In this document: positions 51,001-61,161 of the stretch, piece after piece
How the letters are laid out: the number at the start of each line of letters is the position of its first letter
How positions within the stretch are numbered: the stretch's first letter is position 1
From: Trichuris trichiura
Lineage: Eukaryota > Nematoda > Enoplea > Trichinellida > Trichuridae
DNA length: 64,000 nucleotides
NCBI GenBank assembly: GCA_037903355.1
Contig: JBAJFE010000026.1
Coordinates: 3,348,001 to 3,412,000 of the forward strand
Reading direction: 5' to 3'
Made by a program: the position numbers and the translations under genes
The notes under the pieces: model-generated
Seen by the model: the letters and a program-made list of their open reading frames with translations, nothing else
Database searches by the model: none
Told to the model about the DNA's origin: nothing

Positions 51001-54000
51001 AATCAGCAGCTGTAGGGGTCCACACTGTTTACAGAAAGTACAATATCCTTTAGCGCTTATCGTTGAGAAAGATTCAAGCGCGGACCCGATAGCTCCGTGA
51101 GAACAAGACTGGTTTAAAAAACAGATCCTACCATAAAATAAATTGTACGATCATAATGCATCTATGCAAGAAAGGTTTCCCATCAATATTGCCGTATTCT
51201 CACACTCGATGTGCTCAATGACGTTACCATTCTATAAGTGAAATAAAATGTTAAACGGAAAAGTCCTGCAAATTTTCTCTTTAGAAGGTAAGTTTATAAG
51301 GAAAGGTTTAAACCTGTGCAAGTTCATAAGCTGAAATATTAACCATTTTTGATCTTTTCATTCTTAGGCGGACCTCTTGTACAGCCATCAGCGACTTCCT
51401 TATTCTTCCTATTTAAAGATGAAGACAGGGGAACGATACATTGTTTAATCACAACCCTTGAAGACCATAATTTTCATCTGAAAATGTAGCGTGGGGAACT
51501 GCTTAATCGAATGCTGAGTGGTAAAGTACGAACCAAATCTACGTAGAGGTAACTACTGTTAATTTTTGTTTCTCAGGGAAATACAGAACTAGCATAAGAG
51601 TTGTCAACATCGAGACAATTCAAAACATTTCCACCGGTTAAAAAATTATTAAATATTCTAATACCTTATATATAACAATTTGACAAACTAGACATCAGGC
51701 AAACTCCACAGCTTCTCAGGATGCCATTTTCGGCGCACTTAGCACTGCAGATGACATGAGCAACTGCTATGTACATGTTACTTGAGGCTGTTTGCCCCGA
51801 CATGCCACAGGGAAGAAAGTTTGGTTGGTTAGTTGCTATCCGTAAATGGTTGTTCAATGAAAATACTAATAATTAAACGAAATGTTACAAGAAAACATCA
51901 ACACTACGATGATTGACTTAAACAAGCAAGTTAGCAGAAAATTAATACAAACAATTGCTATATGTAACGGCTTTTTATGACGCTTACAAAGGTCTCATTT
52001 AGCAACGCAGCAAAAACGCCCTTTCAAGTTGAAGTAATTTATTTTAAAAAGAATTCCAGTGCAGCCTGCAAGGGTACAGGTTTCAGGTAGTTTATTTCGC
52101 ATTACGTAAAATGCGAAGCAAAAGTATCGCGGAGTTTTCAATTTTCTCTTGACGTCATCATCGTCACGACCTTGAATGGCAAAACTGGGTGAAAGCAACA
52201 GCGTTTATGGAAAATAAGTCGGTCGATTATGCTCAAAACGTTAAAAACCTATTCAACCATAAAGGCGCTACCCACGTACTAATCACAGTTTAGGCCTCTC
52301 AGAAGCACCAGCTTTCTTTTCGACATAAAAATCCTCATCGACGCTGTTGTTTTGCCAGAATTTAAACTCCGGAAATAACGTCTTGAATTTCGAAAATTGC
52401 CTCGCAGATTTTCATTGCAAACCACCACCAAAGCTTTAGCATGCTTTACTTAATTGTTCACTTACACGCATGGCTGAGGGAAGAAGTTCGTACGCCACGT
52501 CAACGGAGTGTATTTTTAATCTCAGCTCTTCTATATTTAAAAAAGCAAAGAGCGGCATTCCTAATAAACCGGATGCTCTTATGCTAGCTTTTGGACTTCA
52601 AGTAGCTTGAATTACTTCACGAAGGTGGGCAACCAGACTGCCTAACGAAGCAGAATACGAACAATTTGGAGCTTTCTTGATAGAACGACATTGTCGAAAT
52701 AGGAGCTGCTGGTTTAACCTGTAGGTCACGAATGTACGAACACAGGCCAAGACCTAAGCGGAGCTTCGGAAATGAATTTTCCAGAGAAACTAGGCTAAGT
52801 TGTTTGCAGTAGTTTTCGTCACAAATAACTAGTTTGTGCCCAATCGCTTTGGTAGAAGGTGGAAAGTACAGCTATCAAGAGATTCACAAAACTCATCCTT
52901 TGGCGAAAGAAAGGCAACAGAACTTAAACGTGCTAAATAAAATGTCAACTGCTCTTCGATGTGTACTAGAGAGTCCAAGTGATTCTGCACGCCTACTAAT
53001 TTAATGGTCAGCTTTATCAAAATGAATATTAATACAAATCGAATAATAAATGCGCATTGAGCAGACTAAAAGAGTAGCTTGCGCTTTTAAACTGGCCAGC
53101 TATTTTTAATCAAGTTAATGGATTCGCTAGCAACTTCTATTAACAGCAGCCTGTTTCTAGAATATGTAACTCCTTTGGAACTTCGTCATATCACAGACAT
53201 GCAAACAGAGCACTGCGAGATTACGTACCAGTTTTCACGTGAGGTCGCGATCGTGTGATAATCCAGCACGCCTGAATGAATGATCCTGCTGAAGTGGCAT
53301 AAGTTATGAACCAATTGAAATGCACCTATCCTGGCATGAAACCAAGGGGAAGCCTAGACAGTTAAACGTAAAATTCAGTTGGCCTAATTTACGCAGTTCG
53401 AGTCGAGAAAACAACTTCGCCTATTTATGTAAAGTCAGTTCAAAATTTTCTTCAGCATCTAGCATCAGAACAAGCGCATTTAGTAATCGTTCATTGTCTT
53501 CGGTTGAATGCCAACGGTCAATAAACTTAGCAGTTGAACATTACAGCTATCAAAAAATTGAAACAAGCAGCTCATCAAAGTTCATGGCCATTCAGGATAC
53601 CAAGAACCTTTGCAATGATAGCTAAAGCAGCTCAGAAATAGAGAAGACAAATGTTGCTCAGAGTATGATTGCTGGAAACTTGAACGTGCTCTGATGGAAA
53701 GCTTCTCAAATTTTCTCTAAGCAGATCGAAGATGAAGGAGCGGCTTCTCATCTAGCATGCAATGCTCTACTGGCAGTTGTGACTGCGCAGAGAAAAAATC
53801 TATATTGTTAGCAGCGTTATTATGCGTTGAAACTACGCAATCCTCAGTTAGGTTTCGGTTTAAAGAGTAACTATTACTTTAACTACCAGTACTCATTAAA
53901 TCGGGTGACCTACCTGGCGTTTTCTTGCTTCTCCTAGTTCACTGGAAAAGTTCACTTGGATGGAAACTAAATGCCCAGCTATTCGCAGAATGAAAGCGCT

Positions 54001-55458
54001 AGTAAAATCCTACGCATTCCCCATCTGAAAGTAACTGAGTTCAATCAATATAGTTTCTCACGATTCTCAGAGAACGGCTGCGCCAGTCAACGGGAAAACA
54101 GCCGTGTTGTCGCCTGATATGATTCACTCTTTCGTCGCTCAGTCGCATTCTGCACGACAAGTCTGACAAACCTTGCAGTGTAGACGATGTGTTTACAAAA
54201 TGGACGCAGTCAATCACAACGTTCTGTTCCTTACGTTTGAAGAAAACAGCGCTATCATCGCAAAGCCTCTAGGCAGTTTCGTTCTGAGAGAAATGTGCAC
54301 GAACTTTTCAAACATCCTTCCCCATTGTCAGATTCTGCTGTAACCGCTTCAAGGGATAGTCTGTTTTACTTAGGAGAGTTAGTGATGTTCCATTTGCTGT
54401 GCTTGACGAACTGCCTTTCTTGCTACTGTGACTGCCAGGCGACTGTGACAGTAAACAGGCAGCTCTTTTCCAAATTGGCAATAGTCCCGCCGCGCGTGAT
54501 TGAGATGTCCCGCAATGGACTCCTGGTACGCTCACTTGCTCACAACGTTTAATTGTTTATTAAATCTGTGGAAAGAAAAGACAACGTCAACAGGTGCTAA
54601 ACAGAAGATTCAGTGTACCCAGTAATCTTGCCTGTCACTTCTCTTACCATTTAAAATGATAAAATGATAATTGCAGCCGAGCTAAAATTTCTTTCACGAA
54701 GTTTATTACTTTTTTCACCTGCAAAGCTAAGATACTGAGGAACAATTTAGCCATCGCTTTTACCGGTTGTTTAAGCTGTAATTCTAGTAGCAAAACTGGA
54801 AGAGTTTGCCGAACGAACGAACACCACCAAGTTCTGCGATCAGTGCAATACTGGAGCAGGCTAAAATTGCTACAGATAAGCCTATCTTCAAATTGTTCCA
54901 ATGACGATGAACTGCCAACGGTTATCCTCAACTAGAGAACCAAAGCACTCAGATGAACTCATTAGAAGAAAGTGAATTCAACACGACGAAAAGACAACGG
55001 TAATAATATATGTTCGTCTAAGACACCGCTAGTTTAAACTTAATAACAGAATATGCGCCTCGATAGACCTGAATTAGCAGTTCAGATTTACCCCTTCCAA
55101 AATTACGGAATAATTACACAATGTAAACACAAACTATTGCGAGCTAGGAATGCTTAAACTACTGAAACGGAGACAACTGACCATAGCAGAAGTTCGCCGA
55201 GCAAGGTTTTGATATGGTGAATGAAAAGATACCGCGAATGATTTTTCACAAGCACCGCTTACAGCGTCGAAGAATAAATATGATTTAATCGACCACCTTT
55301 TAGCTGAGCATAACAACATAAACACTATTACTACTCTGGTCAGTTTGCAACACTGTTAATCGCGTTGTTAGCTGCTCCCATTTCTGCTCGATGGGAACAC
55401 ATTCTGTCAACATTTGCAACTTTATTTTAAAACCGCGCGACTTTACAATAATGAAATA
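51001..55458. other. 4.4 kb unassigned sequence
   Basis: No gene or repeat recognised on either strand. The longest frames (for example 53320-53625 and 54295-54552) have no known motifs. Confidence 0.35.
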
Positions 55459-56400
55459 TCAATGGATCAGGTATTCGCCATTAGTGTATATAACTTTAAG
55501 CCATCTATTAGACAATTTCACGATGCCATCCTTGTACAAGAAAGCGGGTTTGGATTGAGAAAACACGTACGGCACGCTTTGCATCTCATCGTTGCCTCTA
55601 AGCTTTTGCCCGGGAGGATAATTTTTGAGTGAATGAAAGAGGTGGTTAACAGATAGAGCAAAGTCCGGAAAATATGATGGATGGCACACTGCTTTCTAGC
55701 TGCATTCGTTCAGAAATCGGCAAGCAAGTTTCGCTGCATGTGATCTCGCGTTGTCGTGTTCGAAGCGAACTTGGCTGTTCTAGAGGGGATCTCGATCAAG
55801 TTTGCCTGCAAGTCTTAATAGCTGATTAGCATTCACTTCGGCTGTCATTGCTTAGTTCTTCCTTCTGGAAGTGTCTCCCAAAACTCAATGTCACGTGCAC
55901 TCAAACGCAAAACGAAAACTTTCTCTGGCCTCTGTCAGCTATGGGCTGAGTAGGCGATGTGGAGCCATAGCGAAGCCCATGACGAGTCCGCCTGGGAGTA
56001 CCACAGAGAACCCAGGAGTCACCTCCGGTGATAAGATGGTACAACTATGCAAACGTCCGATGCTTCGTGAAGAGCTCCGTAGCGCAGTCGACTTTTCTAT
56101 TCTCTTGAGTCAGATCATTTGGGCGCCTCCGGACCCATCATGTTAGCGTAACGAATCCTTTTAAAATTAGGCACTATAGTCACTTGAGAGTAGGATAACG
56201 TCCTTGCTAACTGGCACATCGTTTGTTCGCTGTTCATGTCAATCTTGGCTAGCAATGCAGCTAAATTCAGACATGGTGGCACCGTCATATATCTGACGTG
56301 TGAAGAACCCTGCTCGAGAATTTCACGGACCATCATTCTCCTGTGCGGAGACTGAAGATATCTTCATCCTACACAAAGCGTACGAGATGATGCGCTTCAG
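55459..56400 (-). pseudogene. Degraded mariner transposase
   Basis: Read on the minus strand, the mariner order is visible in several frames: an N-terminal helix-turn-helix part (56336-56115: LAALLAKIDMNSEQTMCQLARTLSYSQ), then FEHDNARSHAAKLACRF near 55760 (catalytic HDN retained), then HPSYFPDFALSVNHLFHSLKNYPPG (the HPPYSPDLAPSDYHLF block) and the end FLYKDGIVKLSNRW (55689-55459). Several stops and frame changes. It is a separate and less broken relic than those at 16070 and 21628. Confidence 0.75.
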
Positions 56401-57722
56401 CTGCACCAATATAAAGATTGACCCAGTGCATAATGCAATGTCTCTAGTGGCAGCTGCAAAGTTCTTTCTATCCGTTACTAAAACGAAGATAAAGTACTCA
56501 CTCAACATGTCTTATCTACAGCGCTCCTCCCACCGACAAAGCCAGATTTGCTGATCTTTTGTAACCTTGCTAAACTATCTTAAACTAATACTTAAAAGAC
56601 TTGTTTCTACCCAATGTATTTCTTGGTCAGAATGCGTTTCATGCTTTTAAACGATCTAAAATATGGTCTGTGTCGTGAAATGTTTCCGTGCCGCATCACG
56701 CTAAATGTTTGCTCACGTTCTCTATTTCTTATTTCTTATCCAGCAAATGGAACAATAATTTCAACTCTATAGACAATTATGCCCATGCGAATTTTCACGC
56801 GTTATCGTACGTATGCTCTTTTATGGTCACACAGGATAGGTATCTTGTAACAGGGTGATGGGATTTGATTTGGTCTTTGCATGGTTTCCTAAGAGCTTTA
56901 CGAACGAATGGATGAGCAATGTTCTGGGGAAATCACAGAAAACTAATATACGTATGGCTTCTGAATATAACAGGCGGTTCACATTTCACGGCGGCCTGCT
57001 TGCATCTACGTGATATTGAAAGAGTGCGTTAATACTGCTAAACGTGGCACTGAACTCTCAAAGAGCAAAGTGCTGTTCCTTTTGGAGTTCCTAGTGCAAA
57101 CTGTTTTTAGAAGACGACCTCTTCACTATCGCTTATTAGCAATCCTCCAAAGTCGCTTTATATAAATTCCGGGACTGATTAACAATGTTGGTCCTCTGAT
57201 GAGGAAAAATGCCGGGCGGAGTTGTTCTCAATACAGAAGTTTGAGCTTTTGTTCGTTCTTTGATTCTCCAGCTGTATTAGCGGGGTAGCATTTGGTGGAA
57301 GAGAAATGACTTCCAAATTTTCGTCCATTCAGTTTAAGATGGATGTGTAATGTGTGCTTTATTTGTCTCCGTAATCAACAGCACGCGTGTGAACACACAC
57401 GTAATGATTTCGCATCTCTCTCTCGTCTTCTTTGCCCTACTTCTCCCGTTGCTCATCTGTCTTTAGGCTCATTGTTTGTACCTACGCGTCACGCTGCAGA
57501 TGTAACGGATCATTATTCCTCAGCAGCAACACTTATCCTACCATTCAATTTGAGAAATAAAATTTCATAACAAACGGCTTCAAAATTCTAAAAACCAGGC
57601 AGATTTAACAGTTGGTAGATAACCTAAATGTTTCGACCTTCTGAACTATTCTCACTCCCTCGTTGTTTGGATAGTCGAAGTTTTACTGTATTTATCAGCG
57701 TGTAATAAAAGTTGAGCACTAC
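56401..57722. other. Unassigned sequence
   Basis: One block near 56903-56920 (ACGAATGGATGAGCAATG) belongs to the dispersed hairpin family. Otherwise nothing recognised. Confidence 0.35.
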
Positions 57723-58860
57723 AGTCAGCCCTCATTATCCGCGATTAATTCGTCCAAAATTTTGAGCATTTCACCGCGTTAAGCTGAGTCCGCGTTATAT
57801 AGGATACCTTATGAAGAGGGCTAAATAGCTTATATTTTAGCCGCGTGTCTCGTCCTGCCCCCTTAAATTCCCTCTGCAACGGTTATCATGCCTAGTGATC
57901 CCTCGAAGCTTGGTACTACAATATCTAGTTACGAGATAAGGACATCAATGAGACTGCGGTTGTCCAACGGGGCCAGCCATCAGAGTCAGGGCCGTTAGAT
58001 ACGAGGAAGGATGAAAGAAAGACGCTCTTTCGTTAAACGTCCGGGAAACGCCTTGTTTTAATGAGCTAAGCGACGTACTGGTGCGCGGAATGGATACAAA
58101 GCAGGGGAAATATAAAACGCAGAGGCGCACTTCAGCAGAAATAAGGAACATTGCATAGAACACGTCCACATAGAACAGAACGTCTACGGTAGAAACGTTT
58201 GGGGCATCAGGAATCAGACAATTTACCCACTTTCTATAGGTGGCGCAGATCCCCTGGAGACCGGCCAGCCTTAGCTAGGGTTTCTTGAACATGTTGATAG
58301 CGAAACTTCTCGCCTTAAAATGTTAGTCTTCGCCACCGCCGGAGCTTTATCTAAAAACATTGTTATAGGAAGCTGTCTTTCTCTTTTCTTCGCCTCATCG
58401 AATAAATCTTGCAGCGGCGTCAACGAAGCCGTTGTTCCTCGTGTACCCATGATGTCAACTTCCATGGATGGATCGTATTCAGCAATCATATCCTTAAGGA
58501 CCTGCGATTGCCAGAAAATACTGATGAGCTTTTGCAGCGTTCAATCTGAGGGTGGTTAAGCTCCTGCATCTTCCATAACGTCGTCATCGCTGCCCGTAGG
58601 TGATTGCATCATTTCCTCGAGTTCCTCGTTGGTGAACGGTTTTCCACAGTCTTTTGCGTGCTCCCTGATATACCGTCTTGTATCATGTCAGAGAAACCCT
58701 TAAGTCCCAACTCCTTGGCAATATTCACTATGTCCATGACCTCCTCATCGATGGCACCTAAGTCCTCGACACTTACTCGTCCGAGTCCTTCCTTTCCATC
58801 ATACTGCGTCGCGACCTTCGGCCGTTCCGTTAAAGCGCAAAGGTCCACATCTTCTTAAAG
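57723..58860 (-). pseudogene. 3' part of a Tigger (TIGD1-like) transposon
   Basis: The left end (CAGTCAGCCCTCATTATCCG, 57723) resembles a Tigger terminus. Reading inward on the minus strand, 58860-58600 encodes VEDLGAIDEEVMDIVNIAKELGL and TNEELEEMMQSPTGSDDDV (frame changed), then 58489-58271 encodes a KDMIAEYDPSMEVD-like segment and KKRERQLPITMFLDKAP. This is the TIGD1/jerky-type C-terminal order. Frameshifts and a stop near 58555 make it a relic. It overlaps the edge of the inverted duplication. Confidence 0.65.
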
Positions 58861-59063
58861 CGGGACAGCAGTTGCTGTTAATTAGCAGAGCAAACAGGTT
58901 TGAGTGGACCAGAATCCGGAAGAAAACTATTCAGCTGGGCCAAGGAGGGAAAACCACCCAATAGAATCCTTATGAAACGCTGGAAGGTCCTACAACTTGT
59001 AAAGAAGAACCGCGTTTTAGGTGAAAACAACCTAATTACATTGTTGTCTCAGTTACTATAACT

Positions 59064-59353
59064 TAGCTCGTGTGCCGCCGTCGTGGAAGGTCGGTTGGAA
59101 GCTCGCTGCGCCATCTGACTGACTAGGCGGGACCGAAACCTGACGGCTCAAGATAGAGCCGGCTGACGGCAGTAGGTCTCTGCCAAAGTTGGTCGGATGG
59201 GGTAGCTTGCAACCATAAAGACCGACCTGACGGGCGGTACAATTACGCTGATGACGGGCCACGGAGAGGCCCGAAAGCTCCGTAAAACGTTTTTTTCTGA
59301 ATAAACGTTTACTGAACAACGGGTTAGAAATCCCGCGAACATTTTAGAATAAA
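59064..59353. mobile_element. Penelope terminal fragment with 13-base target duplication
   Basis: 290-base insertion flanked by AGTTACTATAACT on both sides (59051-59063 and 59354-59366); the site is single in arm A. It carries a well-formed hammerhead (59243-59285) and is related in its interior to the foldback at 40428-41136. Confidence 0.8.
59243..59285 (+). ncRNA. Hammerhead ribozyme
   Basis: Best-formed copy in the window. Helix I is TTACG (59243-59247) with CGTAA (59281-59285); the core CTGATGA (59248-59254) is followed by stem II GGGCC/GGCCC, GAAA (59273-59276) and GCTC, cleaving after the last C. Helix III is only the palindrome AGCT, so cleavage would need two molecules or a tandem copy. 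Confidence 0.75.
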
Positions 59354-59751
59354 AGTTACTATAACTGGTACACATAACGAATTGAGGACTACGACTGCGG
59401 GGTGACAGGAAGTTCATTTATTGGTGCTGCATCAGAAGTGTCAAGACAGGCGTGTAACTATGTTTAGACATAATCAGTGCAGTTGATGGTCCGTTTGGGT
59501 CGAAGCTGACTGCTTGGAAAAGCTTTTGGAAGCTACTGCATTCTTTTTTCGTAACAGCAAATAAGGCCCTCGTAAATCCTTGGTAAAGCTACAACGGATA
59601 TTATCTCAGCTTGCCCGTAACATTGAAGCTTCGTAAACCGGTGCTTCGTAAACTGGAGCATACCAGTACTTCTGAATGGCTTCTTTGCTGTATTGCTGCT
59701 GGATTTCTTGAACTATTTTTGGAAATGTTACTTACTTCATATGTTTTAGAG

Positions 59752-60208
59752 CAGCCATTCCCAACGTGGGGCCTGGGGTGCCCAGGGGGGCCGAAAGGGT
59801 GTCGGGGGGGGGGGGCGAAATCGAAAATGTTTCAGAGGGGGGGGGGCAGGAGGCCGTCAAGGGGGGCTCAGAAACCTTATTGAAACAAGCGTAGTTAGGT
59901 AGGTCAGAAGGGTGAAAATTTACGCCAGTCTTCTATAGAGGATTGGTTAACCGTTAGCAGCATCCCTCTATAGAGGATTGGCATAAATTCTCACTCGACT
60001 CGACGAAGTGGTTTCATTGTTAGTTTCGAAGAACCCCAAGTGCTCTTTTCAAATGATTTGACGACTATATATTCGCATTGTATCACTGCATTAACTTGAT
60101 CCTAGGAGGTTGCCGTTGAAAGCTGATTGGCTCCTATAATAAAAAACGCAAAAATTAATCGACCAATAGGAAAAGGGGGCCTAGCGCAGAAAAGGTTGAG
60201 AATGCCTG
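59752..60208. mobile_element. hAT MITE with 8-base target duplication
   Basis: 457 bases, ends CAGCCATTCCCAACG and, inverted, CAGGCATTCTCAACC; flanked by exact TTTTAGAG (59744-59751 and 60209-60216). Contains two G-runs of 10 or more and a duplicated CTATAGAGGATTGG block. The target is the splice acceptor of the COX11 exon 2 copy (TTTTAG/AG), which the duplication reproduces on both sides. Confidence 0.9.
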
Positions 60209-60528
60209 TTTTAGAGAATTGGTGCGGGAGGCAATTCTAGAACGATGTTTAAATCATCTGCTGGCATCGAGTCAATGGACGTCGTTCGTGACACAGTTAT
60301 TCGTATTCATTTTAGCAGCGATTCCAACATGCCTTGGAAGTTTTTGCCCGTTCAGCATGAAATATTGGTACTGAATTTGTTACTTTGCATTGTCTCATTG
60401 CCTGACTTTTCAAGATACATCCAGGTGAAAATATAGTGTCTTCGTACGGGACCAAATAATTTCATTTTTTGGCTTCTTTTTGAACGGATTTTCTATCCGT
60501 TGAAAGAAAACTTTTATTAATAAACTGT

Positions 60529-60567
60529 CCGTAGCTTTCGGGTCCGAACTTGACCCGTCATCAGCGG
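60529..60567 (-). ncRNA. Hammerhead ribozyme, left arm
   Basis: Minus strand: CCG, CTGATGA, stem II GGGTC/GACCC, GAAA, GCTA, CGG. All core positions are intact and CCG/CGG starts helix I; cleavage expected after GCTA. Helix III is minimal. Confidence 0.7.
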
Positions 60568-60933
60568 TCTAAGGATTGACGTATGAATAAAGTGCACTAG
60601 TAACGTGCAAGGTGTATAGCTGTTTAAAGGCCAGTGTTTTAAAGTGGGCCTTGTAATTCTTTTCTCTTTGTCTGTCAGCAGTTCGAGCGGTTGTACCCAA
60701 TTTTAGTTGAGCGAGCAGCAATCCGAGATAAAGGAGCGGAAATAAATGAAATATGGACGAATATTGTAACCCGCTCGAATTGTTGCTCGCTCAACTAAAA
60801 TTGGATACACCCGCTCGAACTGCTGACAGACAAAGAGAAAAGAACTACAAGGCCCACTTTAAAACACTGGCCTTTAAACAGCTATACACCTTGCACGTTA
60901 CTAGTGCACTTTATTCATACGTCAATCCTTAGA

Positions 60934-60972
60934 CCGCTGATGACGGGTCAAGTTCAGACCTGAAAGCTACGG
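60934..60972 (+). ncRNA. Hammerhead ribozyme, right arm
   Basis: Mirror image of 60529-60567 with one stem II change (GACCT in place of GACCC), leaving a G-T wobble. Core intact. Confidence 0.65.
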
Positions 60973-61161
60973 ACAGTTTATTAATAAAAGTTTTTTTTTC
61001 AACGGGACATAGAAAATCAGTACAAAAAGAAGCCAAAAAATCCAGGTGAAACTGCATTAACATTTTATACCGCCGAAAGCCATTCAAATAAGCGAATAAT
61101 TGGCATAGCGAGTTACAATGTGCTTCCACTTGAAGCTGGTTTGTATTTCGTCAAAATCCAG

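Larger units (their letters stand above)
60431..61039. mobile_element. Penelope-derived foldback insertion in the COX11 exon 3 copy
   Basis: 609 bases, flanked by ATCCAGGTGAAA on both sides (60419-60430 and 61040-61051). Long inverted arms (about 270 bases each) surround a short unpaired centre that still encodes EIWTNIVTRSNCCSL, the last residues of the Penelope endonuclease frame. Each arm carries a hammerhead motif, on opposite strands. The arm A site is empty. Confidence 0.88.
60215..61161 (+). pseudogene. COX11: Dead copy of COX11 exons 2 and 3
   Basis: Exon 2 copy 60215-60367 keeps an open frame (GIESMDVVRDTVIRIHF). It is followed by a 47-base intron copy and then exon 3 copy 60415-60430, interrupted by the 609-base insertion at 60431-61039, and 61052-61161. 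In exon 3 the conserved AFYTAKN reads TFYTAES. No exon 1 or exon 4 copy lies in this window. The interrupting insertion and loss of the conserved asparagine make it a pseudogene fragment. Confidence 0.85.
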
